Source of the DNA: Gemmatimonadota bacterium
Lineage (GTDB): Bacteria > Gemmatimonadota > Gemmatimonadetes > Gemmatimonadales > Gemmatimonadaceae
NCBI GenBank assembly: GCA_021324775.1
Contig: JAJPIM010000023.1
Location: forward strand, 117,176 to 181,175
Direction: 5' to 3'
Length of the DNA: 64,000 nt
This document shows positions 1 to 9,371 of the stretch, one piece after another. The notes below the pieces were generated by a model that saw only the letters and a program-made list of their open reading frames with translations, had not been told where the DNA came from and did not search any database. The translations under genes were made by a program, and so were the position numbers. Position 1 is the first letter of the stretch. Every line of letters starts with the position of its first letter.

Positions 1-384
1 ATCCATCTCGAGCCCGAGTGGGCGCGCCAGTACGTGGCGGTCGTCGACCAGCTCAATACCGCCCAGCAACAGCAGCGGGCCGCTCGCGATCAGATCATCC
101 ACCAGTTCCAGCAGCAGGAAATCGCGGCGATCCAGGGCGTCATGGCCAACAGCGAGCGTGGCGGCGATCAGTCCGTGGCGGCCGAGAGCCAGTTTCTTCG
201 GGGAGTCGAGACCTACCGCGACCCTGGAACCGGCAAACAATATGAGCTAGACAACAAGTATGGCCACGCCTGGATGAACAGCAACGGCACCGACGTCATC
301 CTGAGCGATGATCCGAACCTGAATCCGTCGTCCGTCGAAACCGGGAGCTGGACGCCGATGGAGCACGTGCAGGCCAGCCCCTGA
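1..384 (+). CDS. C-terminal part of hypothetical protein (5' end outside window)
   Basis: Open frame from base 1 (IHLEPEWARQYVAVVDQLNTAQQQQ...) to TGA at 384; no internal start needed. Confidence 0.6.
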   Translation: MHLEPEWARQYVAVVDQLNTAQQQQRAARDQIIHQFQQQEIAAIQGVMANSERGGDQSVAAESQFLRGVETYRDPGTGKQYELDNKYGHAWMNSNGTDVILSDDPNLNPSSVETGSWTPMEHVQASP

Positions 385-447
385 CCGCGGAACGCAGGTG
401 ACCGCCCGGGAGCAAGCAACCAGGCCGGAACCCGACCGCACGAAGAG

Positions 448-1242
448 TTACTCGCGAGGGCTCGCGAGATCCGCCGAGAACGCGGCCCGGACATCACGGC
501 GATAGCGCCGGCTCGACCGGAGCGATACGCCCGCAGTCATGCTGATCTCGCACTGACCCGTCGACAACCACTGCACGCTTCGCACGTATTGGATATTGAC
601 CATGACCGACCGGCTGACGCGAACGAACGCGGTGGGGTCGAGCCTCGTCTTCAGTTCGCCCAGCGTGCTCCGCAACAGGTAAAACCGCCCTCCGACTGCG
701 ACACGCAGATAGTTGCCAAACACCTCGAACCATTCGATCTCCGGAGGCTCGAAGAAGTGCAGCCGATCACCCTGCCGAACGATCAACCGGTGCCCCTCTG
801 AGGCGGCGCCAGCCGTCGCATCGTGCGCGCCGGCGCCGGAGACAGGCCCGCGGAGATGACGGACCACTCGCCGTACCGACTCGGCCAGGCGCTCTCGGGT
901 GAAAGGCTTCAACAGATAATCGACCGCGTTATGCCCAAACGCCTCGAGCGCATATTCGGGGTGCGCGGTGACAAAGACGATCGCAGGACGTCGCCCACTC
1001 GACCACCCGCTCAACAGATCGAGCCCGCTCCGGTCCGGCATTCGCACGTCGAGGAACACCACGTCCGGCCTCAGATGCCGCATCGCCGTCAGTGCGTCCA
1101 CACCCGTTGCCGCCTCGCCGAGGATTCGCACATCAGGCTGTGCACTCAGCATCGCCCGGAGCCCGACACGCGCAATGCGCTCGTCATCGACGATGAGGAC
1201 GCCCAACGGCCGGGCCAGCCGCGGTTGCGCTTGGGCACCCAT
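448..1242 (-). CDS. LytTR-family response regulator
   Basis: Receiver domain (VLIVDDERIARVGLRAML, DVVFLDVRMPDRSGLDLL, YLLKPF) plus LytTR-like DNA-binding C-terminus (FEVFGNYLRVAVGGRFYLLRSTLGELKTRLDP..FVRVSRSVMVN). ATG at 1242 preferred over the ORF start at 1320. Confidence 0.9.
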   Translation of the reverse strand: MGAQAQPRLARPLGVLIVDDERIARVGLRAMLSAQPDVRILGEAATGVDALTAMRHLRPDVVFLDVRMPDRSGLDLLSGWSSGRRPAIVFVTAHPEYALEAFGHNAVDYLLKPFTRERLAESVRRVVRHLRGPVSGAGAHDATAGAASEGHRLIVRQGDRLHFFEPPEIEWFEVFGNYLRVAVGGRFYLLRSTLGELKTRLDPTAFVRVSRSVMVNIQYVRSVQWLSTGQCEISMTAGVSLRSSRRYRRDVRAAFSADLASPRE

Positions 1243-1244
1243 GG

Positions 1245-2360
1245 CTACGCCGCCATCACCTCGGCATCGCGATGCGGGATAGTGAGCCGCACGCAAAGAC
1301 CAGTCGGGGATCGGTTGCATAGCTCCAGCGGCGTATTCCGTCCGTTCACCAGATTCACTCTGGCCTGCACGTTGCGCAGTCCAGTATGAGCGGATGATTC
1401 AAACGTCCATTCTGGAGGTAGGCCCGGTCCGTCATCCTCCACCTCGATCACCAACTGACCATTGGCGACCTGGGCCCGGAGCACGAGGTTCCGAGCCGAC
1501 GAATGCTGCCCGATCGCGTGATGAATCGCGTTTTCGACCAGCGGCTGCAGGAGGAGGCTCGGCACAATGGCCGTCTCCGCGCGCACGCTGACCTCGTACG
1601 AGACCGTGAGGCGATCGGTAAAACGCACCCGCTCAATGGCGAGATAGCGGTCGAGGAATTCGAGCTCTTCGGTCAACGGTACCTCCTCCCGCCTGGTCGA
1701 GCGCAGCATATCGCGCAGCAGGTTCGCCAGCTGCACGAGAAACCGATGGGCACGCTCTGGTTCGCGCAACGCCAGGATCGCCGCCGAATGAAGACTGTTA
1801 AAGAGAAAGTGCGGCTGAAGCTGCATCCGGAGCGCCCCCAGTTGGGCGACCGCGAACTGCCGCTTCAGTTCGGCATTACGCAGCTCGTGCTCACGCAACC
1901 GATGGCGATAGGTGATGGCGTGGAGAACCCCGATCACCACCGCATACTTCCACAACGCGATGATCGCCAGCACGGGATAGTGTGCGGTCGCCGACGTGAC
2001 GAACTGCACGCGACGAGGATCGCCCGACCCGCTCAGCGCCACGAGCGTCAGGTAGTTGAGAGTGTCGGCGGCGACAGGCTGCGCCAGCGCGAAGGCCGCC
2101 CCGCCGACCAGCTGCGCTACGACGCTCTGGCGTAGCCACTCGCGATCCAGCGAGAACCGCCGCGCCATGTACGCGAAGTATGGCGTACACAGCGCGAACA
2201 CCGACCAGTACTCCAGCTCATAGCCGACCACCGGCAGCCAGCCGAGCGGCCGGTGCGCCGCGAGCGCAGTTACGATGTTTTGGGCCACGAACACCGATGC
2301 GACGAGCAGCCAAACGACAACAACGATGAGCACCGGCCTGGCGTGCGGTGTCCAGATCAT
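1245..2360 (-). CDS. LytS-like membrane sensor histidine kinase (His_kinase/HATPase), partner of the adjacent LytTR regulator
   Basis: LQPHFLFNSLHS motif, LVENAIHHAIG N-box, EVEDDGPGLP G1 box, several N-terminal hydrophobic segments. Start uncertain (GTG about 100 nt upstream is possible). Confidence 0.88.
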   Translation of the reverse strand: MIWTPHARPVLIVVVVWLLVASVFVAQNIVTALAAHRPLGWLPVVGYELEYWSVFALCTPYFAYMARRFSLDREWLRQSVVAQLVGGAAFALAQPVAADTLNYLTLVALSGSGDPRRVQFVTSATAHYPVLAIIALWKYAVVIGVLHAITYRHRLREHELRNAELKRQFAVAQLGALRMQLQPHFLFNSLHSAAILALREPERAHRFLVQLANLLRDMLRSTRREEVPLTEELEFLDRYLAIERVRFTDRLTVSYEVSVRAETAIVPSLLLQPLVENAIHHAIGQHSSARNLVLRAQVANGQLVIEVEDDGPGLPPEWTFESSAHTGLRNVQARVNLVNGRNTPLELCNRSPTGLCVRLTIPHRDAEVMAA

Positions 2361-2818
2361 TCCACGCCATCGATCGTCCGCAGAGCGCGCCGGTGGAGGG
2401 TCGGCGCGCTCGGCGACCAGGAGGTCACGGGCGTCGGAGGGAGAGGGCGAGGTCACGGTGAGTCTCAACTGTACCCCGATGGGTTCCAGAACCGCCGCAC
2501 TCTTGCAGAACACTGACAATGGCGTACGGCGAAGGCCGCCGGCGGCGCGGGGCGCAACTTGAGATCGCGTGTGGCGCGGCGACAAGACGAGCGACCGCTC
2601 TTCCCAGTGGAGCGACCGTTGGCCACCGGCCAGCGTCTGGGGAAGAGGACAGGCAGGTGGCCCCGCAATGAAAGATGGCAGCTCGGCGGCAGCGAAGGCC
2701 TTGTCGCGACCGGTCGACCCGCCGCAAGGACCAGTTATCACTTTCGCCTTGCCTGTGCCGGCGTGGCCAGTCACAGTGTCATCCGATATTTCACCTATGC
2801 TCGCGAGGCTGGGCGACA

Positions 2819-3610
2819 ATGCGCATTTCAATTGTGATCTCGATGTGTGTCCTCTCTCTCTCCACCGCGCAGCGCACCGTGGCGCAAACCGGTGACACGA
2901 TTACGCTCACCGTTGGTGACCCGGCTGTCGACGGGACGATATATAAGGAACATTGGGCAAGCGCCGAGCGGTCGATATTGAAAGACGGGAAAGTGGCACG
3001 GTCAGTTCGTTACCGAAGTCACACGTATGTGACCACCTGGCACGGCGCCCAAGTGTGCGTCGTCGAGTCGGTCCCCGGTCCCGACGGAACCGATCGCGAA
3101 TTCTACGAAAAGACCGTGCTCGATCAGAAGAGCACGGCCCTCGTGCACATCGAGGCTCGCGACGGCACTGGACGGACGTTTGTCGCTGACGTCGATGGCA
3201 AACACGTGACCGGGAAGTCGCGGGCGTCGCGGACCGCGCCGGAAGAACAGATCGACTTCACCCTGGACACCCCGTCCTACTACGTTCCGTTCGCCGACGC
3301 GGCGATCGGGGCGACCAATATCCGGGAGGGACAGATCTGGCGCGTCCCGGTGTTCAGCTTCGGTTCCACGGGACGGAAGACCGAGTGGCACACGCTGCGG
3401 CTCCTTGGTCGCGAGAGCTCATCGGCGCCGGACGGGATGGCCGGAGCCTGGATCGTTGACGATCCGGCGGGGCAGTCCAGAATCTGGATTACGATGGAGC
3501 CGCCCTATCTACCCCAGGTGCTCCGTACGCTCCCCGACGGCTCGGTCGCTCGCTTCGCCTCTCAGCTCTTGCCGCCCGAGGGACATTCGGCTGGAGCTGC
3601 TTCCCGGTGA
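2819..3610 (+). CDS. secreted hypothetical protein
   Basis: ATG at 2819 gives a signal-peptide-like start (MRISIVISMCVLSLSTAQRTVAQTGD); continuous frame to 3610. Confidence 0.65.
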   Translation: MRISIVISMCVLSLSTAQRTVAQTGDTITLTVGDPAVDGTIYKEHWASAERSILKDGKVARSVRYRSHTYVTTWHGAQVCVVESVPGPDGTDREFYEKTVLDQKSTALVHIEARDGTGRTFVADVDGKHVTGKSRASRTAPEEQIDFTLDTPSYYVPFADAAIGATNIREGQIWRVPVFSFGSTGRKTEWHTLRLLGRESSSAPDGMAGAWIVDDPAGQSRIWITMEPPYLPQVLRTLPDGSVARFASQLLPPEGHSAGAASR

Positions 3611-4325
3611 CGTGCGACGCGCCGAACCGTCGTTCGGACCCTCTCGCAGCGACCATCGCGGCATGTCCGCGCTACGGAAAAACCTCAACTATCGCGACCT
3701 GCAACAGTTGGGTGCTACTGGTCGCCCTTTCAGCCCTCGCCTCGGCGCAGAGTCCCGGACCGCGGCGCGGCCGGCCACCGGGCCGGGTCGAACTCGCTGA
3801 CTCGGCGACCGAGGTTTCACTCGCGACCCCGGGCGACCGGCCGATCGTTGACGTGTGGATCAACGGGCGGGGACCATTCAAGCTGGGCGTCGAGACGGGC
3901 AATCCCAGTGCGTTGACACTGTACACCGATGCACTGCGGCGACTGGTACCAGCGCTCCCGACACGAGCAACAACGCCATTCCGCATGTCGACTCCGTACG
4001 CGCTGGCGGACTCACGCTCCGCGATGTCGACGTTGTCATCCCGGGTCCCTCGCTGCTTCCCACGCAGCTCGACGGTCAGCTCGGGCTGGCCGCATACGCT
4101 CAGCTTCTCATCACCGTCGACTGGCCCCGCCGCCGATTGCGTTTCTCACGCGATACACTCCCTGCGACGAACAACACCGACATCATACCGCTCGCACCGA
4201 TCGGACCGATCATCGGAATTCCGCTCACACTCGGGACGCACGCGGGTACCTTCATCCTCGATACGCAGGGCGGTGTTCATGGGCGTGTCAAACGTCTGAT
4301 TGTTGGGAAAGTGGCAGGCGGTTGA
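3607..4325 (+). pseudogene. aspartyl/retropepsin-like secreted protease remnant, frameshifted and truncated
   Basis: Frame 3607..4299 carries the N-terminal half (VDVWINGRGPFKLGVETGNPSALTLYTDALRRL); coherent sequence resumes in frame 3855..4325 (NNAIPHVDSVRAGGLTLRDVDVVIPG...GIPLTLGTHAGTFILDTQGG) then diverges and stops. Confidence 0.55.
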
Positions 4326-4421
4326 ATATTCTTCGCCTTCACACTCGTTGCTGGCAACGTGGTGCCGTGTCAGCGAGCAAGGATTTCTGGCCAGCGTCCA
4401 TCATCCTCGACCCGCCACCCC

Positions 4422-5324
4422 ATGATGCTGCGCTCCTGTCTCGCGCTGGGCACCTGTATCGCTCTTGTACACAGCTCGCCGGCCTGGTCTCAGGCTGGCC
4501 CGTACGACAAGGCACTCCTGACCGCAGTACGCTCGGTGGCCCGTGCCGTCCCGGGCGATCTGCCAACGGCGGTTCGCTACGTGAGCATCCAGGACGACTC
4601 GGCGCCGGGGTCAAATGCGGTCGAGGGTGCGCCGCACGCCAACATCTTCGACGTCGATCCCGTCTTTCAAGTGCGCTACCCGCATGGCTGGATCATGGTC
4701 GACGCGGGGTACGACCAAGACGCTGCGGCCAGCATCTTCGGGCACTACCACCCTGACGCCTACGAGCGGGTTCTCCGCGCGCTCGACGGCGCACGCCTCA
4801 TCGTCGTGACGCACGAGCACGGCGATCACGTAGGCTCGCTCCTCCAACCAACGGTTGCTCGGCGGGTTGCGTACAAAACGATCCTAACGAAGCAGCAGGT
4901 CGAATTCCTTCAGCACGACGATCACACCAGCGGCGTATTCGGTCCGGACGCCGCGCGTTCGTTCCTCGTCGCCGACTATCAGCGGCTGCTTCCGGTCGCA
5001 CCCGGGGTCGTGCTGATTCGGGCCCCGGGCCACACACCGGGATCACAGATCGTGTACGTACAACTGGCATCCGGGCGCGAGATCATGCTGATCGGTGACA
5101 TCGTCTGGCGCATGATTGGGCTCGAGCTGCGACATCAAAAGCCGGATTCGGTCAGCAGGATGCTGCGCGAGGACCGGACGTCCATCGGGCAAGAGATGGC
5201 CTGGCTTGCCGACATAGTCGCCCCCGGCGGGGTGGTGGTTGTAGCGAGCCACGACGGAAGCGCGATCCACGCGCTCGTTCGCGCCGGCACACTTCGTGAA
5301 GGCCTCGACCTGACATCACCCTGA
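4422..5324 (+). CDS. secreted metallo-beta-lactamase-fold hydrolase
   Basis: VVTHEHGDHVGSL (HxHxDH-like), APGHTPGSQIVYV, IGDIVW; signal-like MMLRSCLALGTCIALVHSSPAWSQA. Confidence 0.85.
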   Translation: MMLRSCLALGTCIALVHSSPAWSQAGPYDKALLTAVRSVARAVPGDLPTAVRYVSIQDDSAPGSNAVEGAPHANIFDVDPVFQVRYPHGWIMVDAGYDQDAAASIFGHYHPDAYERVLRALDGARLIVVTHEHGDHVGSLLQPTVARRVAYKTILTKQQVEFLQHDDHTSGVFGPDAARSFLVADYQRLLPVAPGVVLIRAPGHTPGSQIVYVQLASGREIMLIGDIVWRMIGLELRHQKPDSVSRMLREDRTSIGQEMAWLADIVAPGGVVVVASHDGSAIHALVRAGTLREGLDLTSP

Positions 5325-5376
5325 GGACAACGCGACGCACGGGCGTGACGGATTCACCGCGGTCGCGCGAAGCGGT

Positions 5377-5420
5377 GCCGTTCGAGAACCGAAGGTCGCC
5401 TTGTTGGGGCAACGGCCCCG
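5377..5420 (-). repeat. hairpin element of the dispersed family, inverted copy
   Basis: Reverse complement gtagcggggccgttgccccaacaaggcgaccttcggttctcgaacggc matches the element at 47483-47529. Confidence 0.85.
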
Positions 5421-6827
5421 CTACTGCAGGTGGATCGCGATCGCGATGAGGATGCACGCCGCGCCGAACGCCGCTATGGCCAGAGTGAGGCGCGCAGTCA
5501 CGCGGATGTAGTCCTCGAAGCGGACACTGGCGGCCGCGAGAATTGCCATCAAGCCGCCGTTCGTCGGCGTGACCAACTCGCACAGCCCCGCGCCGAACTG
5601 ATACGCCAGCACCGTCACCTGGCGCGACAGCCCGATCAGGTCCGACAGCGGTACCAGCACGGGCAGCGTCAGGACGGCGTCTCCGCTCACACTTGGCACC
5701 GGCACGTGCACGATCGCCTGCACCGCCATCATCGCGATCGCCGACGCGCCGGCCGGTAGTGAGGCGAGCGGCGCCGCGAGCCCGTGCACCACGGTGTCGA
5801 TGATGTGGCCCTCGGTCATGACGACGGAAATCGACCGCGCGACGCCGATGAGAATCGCGGCGAATGCGATCGACCGGAATCCTTCCACGAACGCGTCTGC
5901 CGTGCCCGCGATCCCTAATCCCCCGGCGACGCCGGCGGCCACGCCCATCACGAAGAACAGCCCCGCGTCCTGGTCGAAGTCCCAGCCCTGCGTCATCACG
6001 CCCCACACGAAGACCGCGAACGCCGCCAGCACGATCGTGATCACGAGTCCGCCGCGGCCGTGCGTCGCGCGCGCGGATGCGGGCGGGGCGGACGCTGGAT
6101 CGACCGGCCGGCGCGTCCGCCGTGCGTAGCGGATCGTCGCACCGATCCACAGCGCGAGCGCCAGGGCGAGCGTCACGAGGCGGAACAGGCCGCCCGATCC
6201 CTGGGGGAGGTGCGCGACCTTCTGCGCGATGAGCACCTGAAATGGATTGATCGGGCTGAACGCCGAGCCGATGGCTGCCGTACCGACGCTCATCATCACG
6301 GCCGTCATCGGATTGAAGCCCAGCCGCTCCGTCAGTACCAGCAGCGCGGGCACCAGCGCGATGATCTCCTCCTGCATGTTCTCGAGCGCACCTCCGGCCG
6401 CGAACGCGAGCGACACCAGCGGAATTGCGAGGATGCCGAAGTTGCCGAGTCGCCGGACCAGCCAGTCGATGCCGTCGTGGAGCGCGCCGGTTTTGTCCAC
6501 GACCCCGAACGCGCCGCCGATCAGAAAGACGAAAAACACGACCGAGGCGGCGTCGATCAGTCCGCGCGGGATCGCGACGGCGGCACCGAACGCGTTGACG
6601 GGTGCCGGCGGGACGTGGTGAAACGTCCCGCTCACGACCACCGGGCGGCCTGTGAGCGGATCGCTGCGCCGGTCGTACTCGCCGGCGGGAATGATGTACG
6701 TGAGTGCCGCCGCGATCAGCGTGCAGACGACGAGGAGTGTGAGCGGGCTTGGCACCCGGATCAGGCGCGCGAGGCGCATCACGCGAGTATCACGCAGTAT
6801 CACGCGCAGCTCAGCGGAGACGAGCAA
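5421..6827 (-). CDS. YfcC/DcuC-like basic amino acid/dicarboxylate carrier family membrane protein
   Basis: Multi-TM protein with TYIIPAGEYDR and GSAFSPINPFQVLIAQ signatures typical of YfcC-like permeases. Confidence 0.8.
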   Translation of the reverse strand: MLVSAELRVILRDTRVMRLARLIRVPSPLTLLVVCTLIAAALTYIIPAGEYDRRSDPLTGRPVVVSGTFHHVPPAPVNAFGAAVAIPRGLIDAASVVFFVFLIGGAFGVVDKTGALHDGIDWLVRRLGNFGILAIPLVSLAFAAGGALENMQEEIIALVPALLVLTERLGFNPMTAVMMSVGTAAIGSAFSPINPFQVLIAQKVAHLPQGSGGLFRLVTLALALALWIGATIRYARRTRRPVDPASAPPASARATHGRGGLVITIVLAAFAVFVWGVMTQGWDFDQDAGLFFVMGVAAGVAGGLGIAGTADAFVEGFRSIAFAAILIGVARSISVVMTEGHIIDTVVHGLAAPLASLPAGASAIAMMAVQAIVHVPVPSVSGDAVLTLPVLVPLSDLIGLSRQVTVLAYQFGAGLCELVTPTNGGLMAILAAASVRFEDYIRVTARLTLAIAAFGAACILIAIAIHLQ

Positions 6828-6887
6828 GGTCCGCCGCGCACATGTTGCCGCGGCGGACCAATACGGTGGATGGGCTTTCTCTCCGCC

Positions 6888-7619
6888 CTAGCGCGGTGTG
6901 CCGCCGCCCATGCCCCCTGGCATCTGGACCTGCGTGTATCCCGCAGGCGGGGAGAACGCATCGTCGCTCACCGGCGACCGGTCGATCTTCGTGGCCTCGA
7001 AGCTGAAGCCGGGTTGTCCAGCACTGCTCGCCGTCAGCTTCAGAATGCCGTTTCCGGGCCCCAGTTCATCGCTCACGGCGCCCCAGGGGGAGTTGCCTGC
7101 GCCCATCCGGCCCCCGAGATGCGCCCATGTGGCCGGGTTGATGCCGGCGCCCTTCGCGACGCACATATCGCCTTCCACGGCCTTGCCGTTGCTCGTGCCG
7201 GTCCCGTGTATCACCTGGCACGACACACCCGCCACGGTCTCGGTGCGCCCGGTCTTTGTGAATGTGAACTTCGGCGCGTTCGCCGCATCAGCGCCCTTGC
7301 CCATCCCGTCCATCGCGCCCGCCATGCTCTCTGGCACCACGATGTACTTCTGCTGCTGGTCCATCACCATCATGCGCGTGTGAGCGGCGCCGTCCATCAC
7401 CATGGCTCCGCTCTCGCCTGGATTCGCCGGGTTGCTCATGCCCACTCGCATCTTGCTGCCCTTGCTTGTCACAACCAGAGTCACGGTCTTGCCGTTCTCG
7501 TTGTGTATCTGAAACGTCTGCGTCCCTTCGAATCCGGTGTCCTGCGCTGCGGCTTGCTGCACGGCAGCGACGGAAAGTCCAATGACAACGATGGACGCCG
7601 TGCTCCACACTTTTCGCAT
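6888..7619 (-). CDS. DUF4412-like secreted protein
   Basis: Signal peptide followed by FQIHNENGKTVTLVVTSKGSKMRVGMSNP...MVMDQQQKYIVVPESM, typical of DUF4412 proteins. Confidence 0.65.
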   Translation of the reverse strand: MRKVWSTASIVVIGLSVAAVQQAAAQDTGFEGTQTFQIHNENGKTVTLVVTSKGSKMRVGMSNPANPGESGAMVMDGAAHTRMMVMDQQQKYIVVPESMAGAMDGMGKGADAANAPKFTFTKTGRTETVAGVSCQVIHGTGTSNGKAVEGDMCVAKGAGINPATWAHLGGRMGAGNSPWGAVSDELGPGNGILKLTASSAGQPGFSFEATKIDRSPVSDDAFSPPAGYTQVQMPGGMGGGTPR

Positions 7620-7823
7620 ACGCGCATCCCCTCAGGCAAGACGGTCGGTTGAGTGGCCCGCATGTCGCGCGGCGTCGGGGCCGCGGCTGCCGGGATCGAT
7701 CGGGTCCAGCGCCGTGAAGCATCGGTCGAAGTGGCGCGCAGCGCCAGAGTCCTTTTTGCCGAGGCCAGTCTCAAAGAACGCGAACCCTGGGTAGCGAGGT
7801 TCGGCTGGGGCCACTAGCCGTAG

Positions 7824-8056
7824 TGGGACGGTAACCGCAGTTCTACCGGGCCGGTCGCGACCGGCCCCTACCAGGGGTGGTTTCTGGTTACACCCTGGCT
7901 GCGGTGAGACGGCAGCTCTTCACCATAGACCGGCGTTGGCCGCGGTGGGACGGCAACCGCAGTTCTACCGGGCCGGTCGCGACCGGCCCCTACCAGGGGT
8001 CGTTTCTGGCTGCACCCTGGCAGCGGTGAGACGGCAGTCTTGTCCCTGGCGCGGAG
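7824..8056. repeat. Tandem duplicate (period 122 bp) of an intergenic element, each copy carrying the perfect 20-bp palindrome GGGCCGGTCGCGACCGGCCC
   Basis: gtgggacgg(t/c)aaccgcagttctaccgggccggtcgcgaccggcccctaccaggggt at 7824 and again at 7946; palindromes at 7849-7868 and 7971-7990. Confidence 0.9.
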
Positions 8057-8470
8057 TTAGAACAGCGAGGGAAGCACGTACCTGCCGCCTCCGGTCGTGA
8101 CGATCACCAGGTTCATGATCACGAACATGAGGTCGTAGTTCCAGCCCAGGCTGTCCTTCCCCCAGAATCCTGTATGCCAGTTCACGATCTTCTTCTTGAT
8201 CGTGCCCGCCATGATGAGGATGAGGCCGATGGCTGCGAGTTGCGCCAGCACTCCGGTCAACACCCCCAAGCCTCCCAGCAGTTCGGCCGTCCCCACCACC
8301 CGCGCCAGCCCGGGGCTTATCTCGTTTTGCTTCGCCTTGGCCACGGGGTTCGATACCTGGCGCCAGCCACTGGTGATGAACACGGCGGCGACGACGCAAC
8401 GCAGCAGGAACAGCGCGATGTCGCTGTACTCGAGCAGACGAGGGAAGACGATTGCCACGCCAGGCGGAAG
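8057..8470 (-). CDS. DoxX family membrane protein
   Basis: FPRLLEYSDIALFLLRCVVAAVFITSGWRQVSNP...LGGLGVLTGVLAQLAAIGLILIM; ORF is open to 8584, start approximate. Confidence 0.7.
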   Translation of the reverse strand, partial: LPPGVAIVFPRLLEYSDIALFLLRCVVAAVFITSGWRQVSNPVAKAKQNEISPGLARVVGTAELLGGLGVLTGVLAQLAAIGLILIMAGTIKKKIVNWHTGFWGKDSLGWNYDLMFVIMNLVIVTTGGGRYVLPSLF

Positions 8471-8529
8471 GTGCAAAACGAGAGCCGCCGGGCGTTGTTG
8501 TGTGCCGATCCGGCGCTTCAACTGTGGCT

Positions 8530-8589
8530 GACAGATATAATTGTCATTGACCCAATTAACGGGCAAGACAATATTATCAGTCATCTGTC
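8530..8589. promoter_or_regulatory. operator-like nested palindrome in divergent promoter region
   Basis: GACAGAT (8530-8536) pairs with ATCTGTC (8583-8589); inner ATAATTGTC (8537-8545) mirrors GACAATATTAT (8567-8577). AT-rich and between divergent genes. Confidence 0.5.
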
Positions 8590-8609
8590 CCAGTCGCTCT
8601 TTCCCGCCA

Positions 8610-9236
8610 ATGCCTGCTGACTGCCTCGTCGTCGAATCAACTAATCAGGCCGCCATACTGATGGATCCGGTCCGCCTCCGGATCCTCACTCTCTTGCGCC
8701 AACCCGAATCCGCCGCTGGTGTCGCGCGGGCTCTCGGTCTCCCCCGCCAACGCGTCGGCTACCACATTCGAGCCCTCCAGAACGCGAAGTTCCTCCAATT
8801 CGTCGGCGAGCGCCGCAGCCGTAACTGTGTCGAACACCTCCTCCAGGCCACGGCATCGTTCTTTATCGTCAGCCCCCACGCTCTGGGTGCGGCTGGCGTC
8901 GTGGGCGGGGACTCGGGCGCCGTCCGCGATCGCTTTTCCAGCAGCTCCCTCCTCGCCGCCGCCAGCCGCACGATCGCTGCGGTCGGTGCATTACGCGAGC
9001 GCGCAGCGGCTGCTGGCCGCCAGTTGCCGACGCTTACGCTCGAAGCCGGGGTGCGCTTCGCCTCCCCCGAGGACCAGCGCGCGTTCGCCGACGAGCTCAT
9101 GGACTCCTTTGCCACACTCGTCGCCAAGTACCACGATGATCAAGCCCCCCGCGGGCGCCGGTTCCGCGTCGTGGTCTCCGGACATCCGGCCGTCCCTCCG
9201 GATGCCGCGGGGCCCGCTGGCGAACGACACCCGTAA
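8610..9236 (+). CDS. ArsR-like winged-helix transcriptional regulator
   Basis: ILMDPVRLRILTLLRQPESAAGVARALGLPRQRVGYHIRALQNAKFLQFVGERRSRN. Confidence 0.8.
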   Translation: MPADCLVVESTNQAAILMDPVRLRILTLLRQPESAAGVARALGLPRQRVGYHIRALQNAKFLQFVGERRSRNCVEHLLQATASFFIVSPHALGAAGVVGGDSGAVRDRFSSSSLLAAASRTIAAVGALRERAAAAGRQLPTLTLEAGVRFASPEDQRAFADELMDSFATLVAKYHDDQAPRGRRFRVVVSGHPAVPPDAAGPAGERHP

Positions 9237-9371
9237 CGGCAGCCGTAATGAGGCCGGCAGCACACTCACCCCCATCGAATTTCGCGACGTTCCGACGATA
9301 ATTAGCTGTATCGCACGAGCGGCCCGCTTCCACCATCAGCGGCCGTCGTCTCCCTCCGCACTCCGGCCCGC

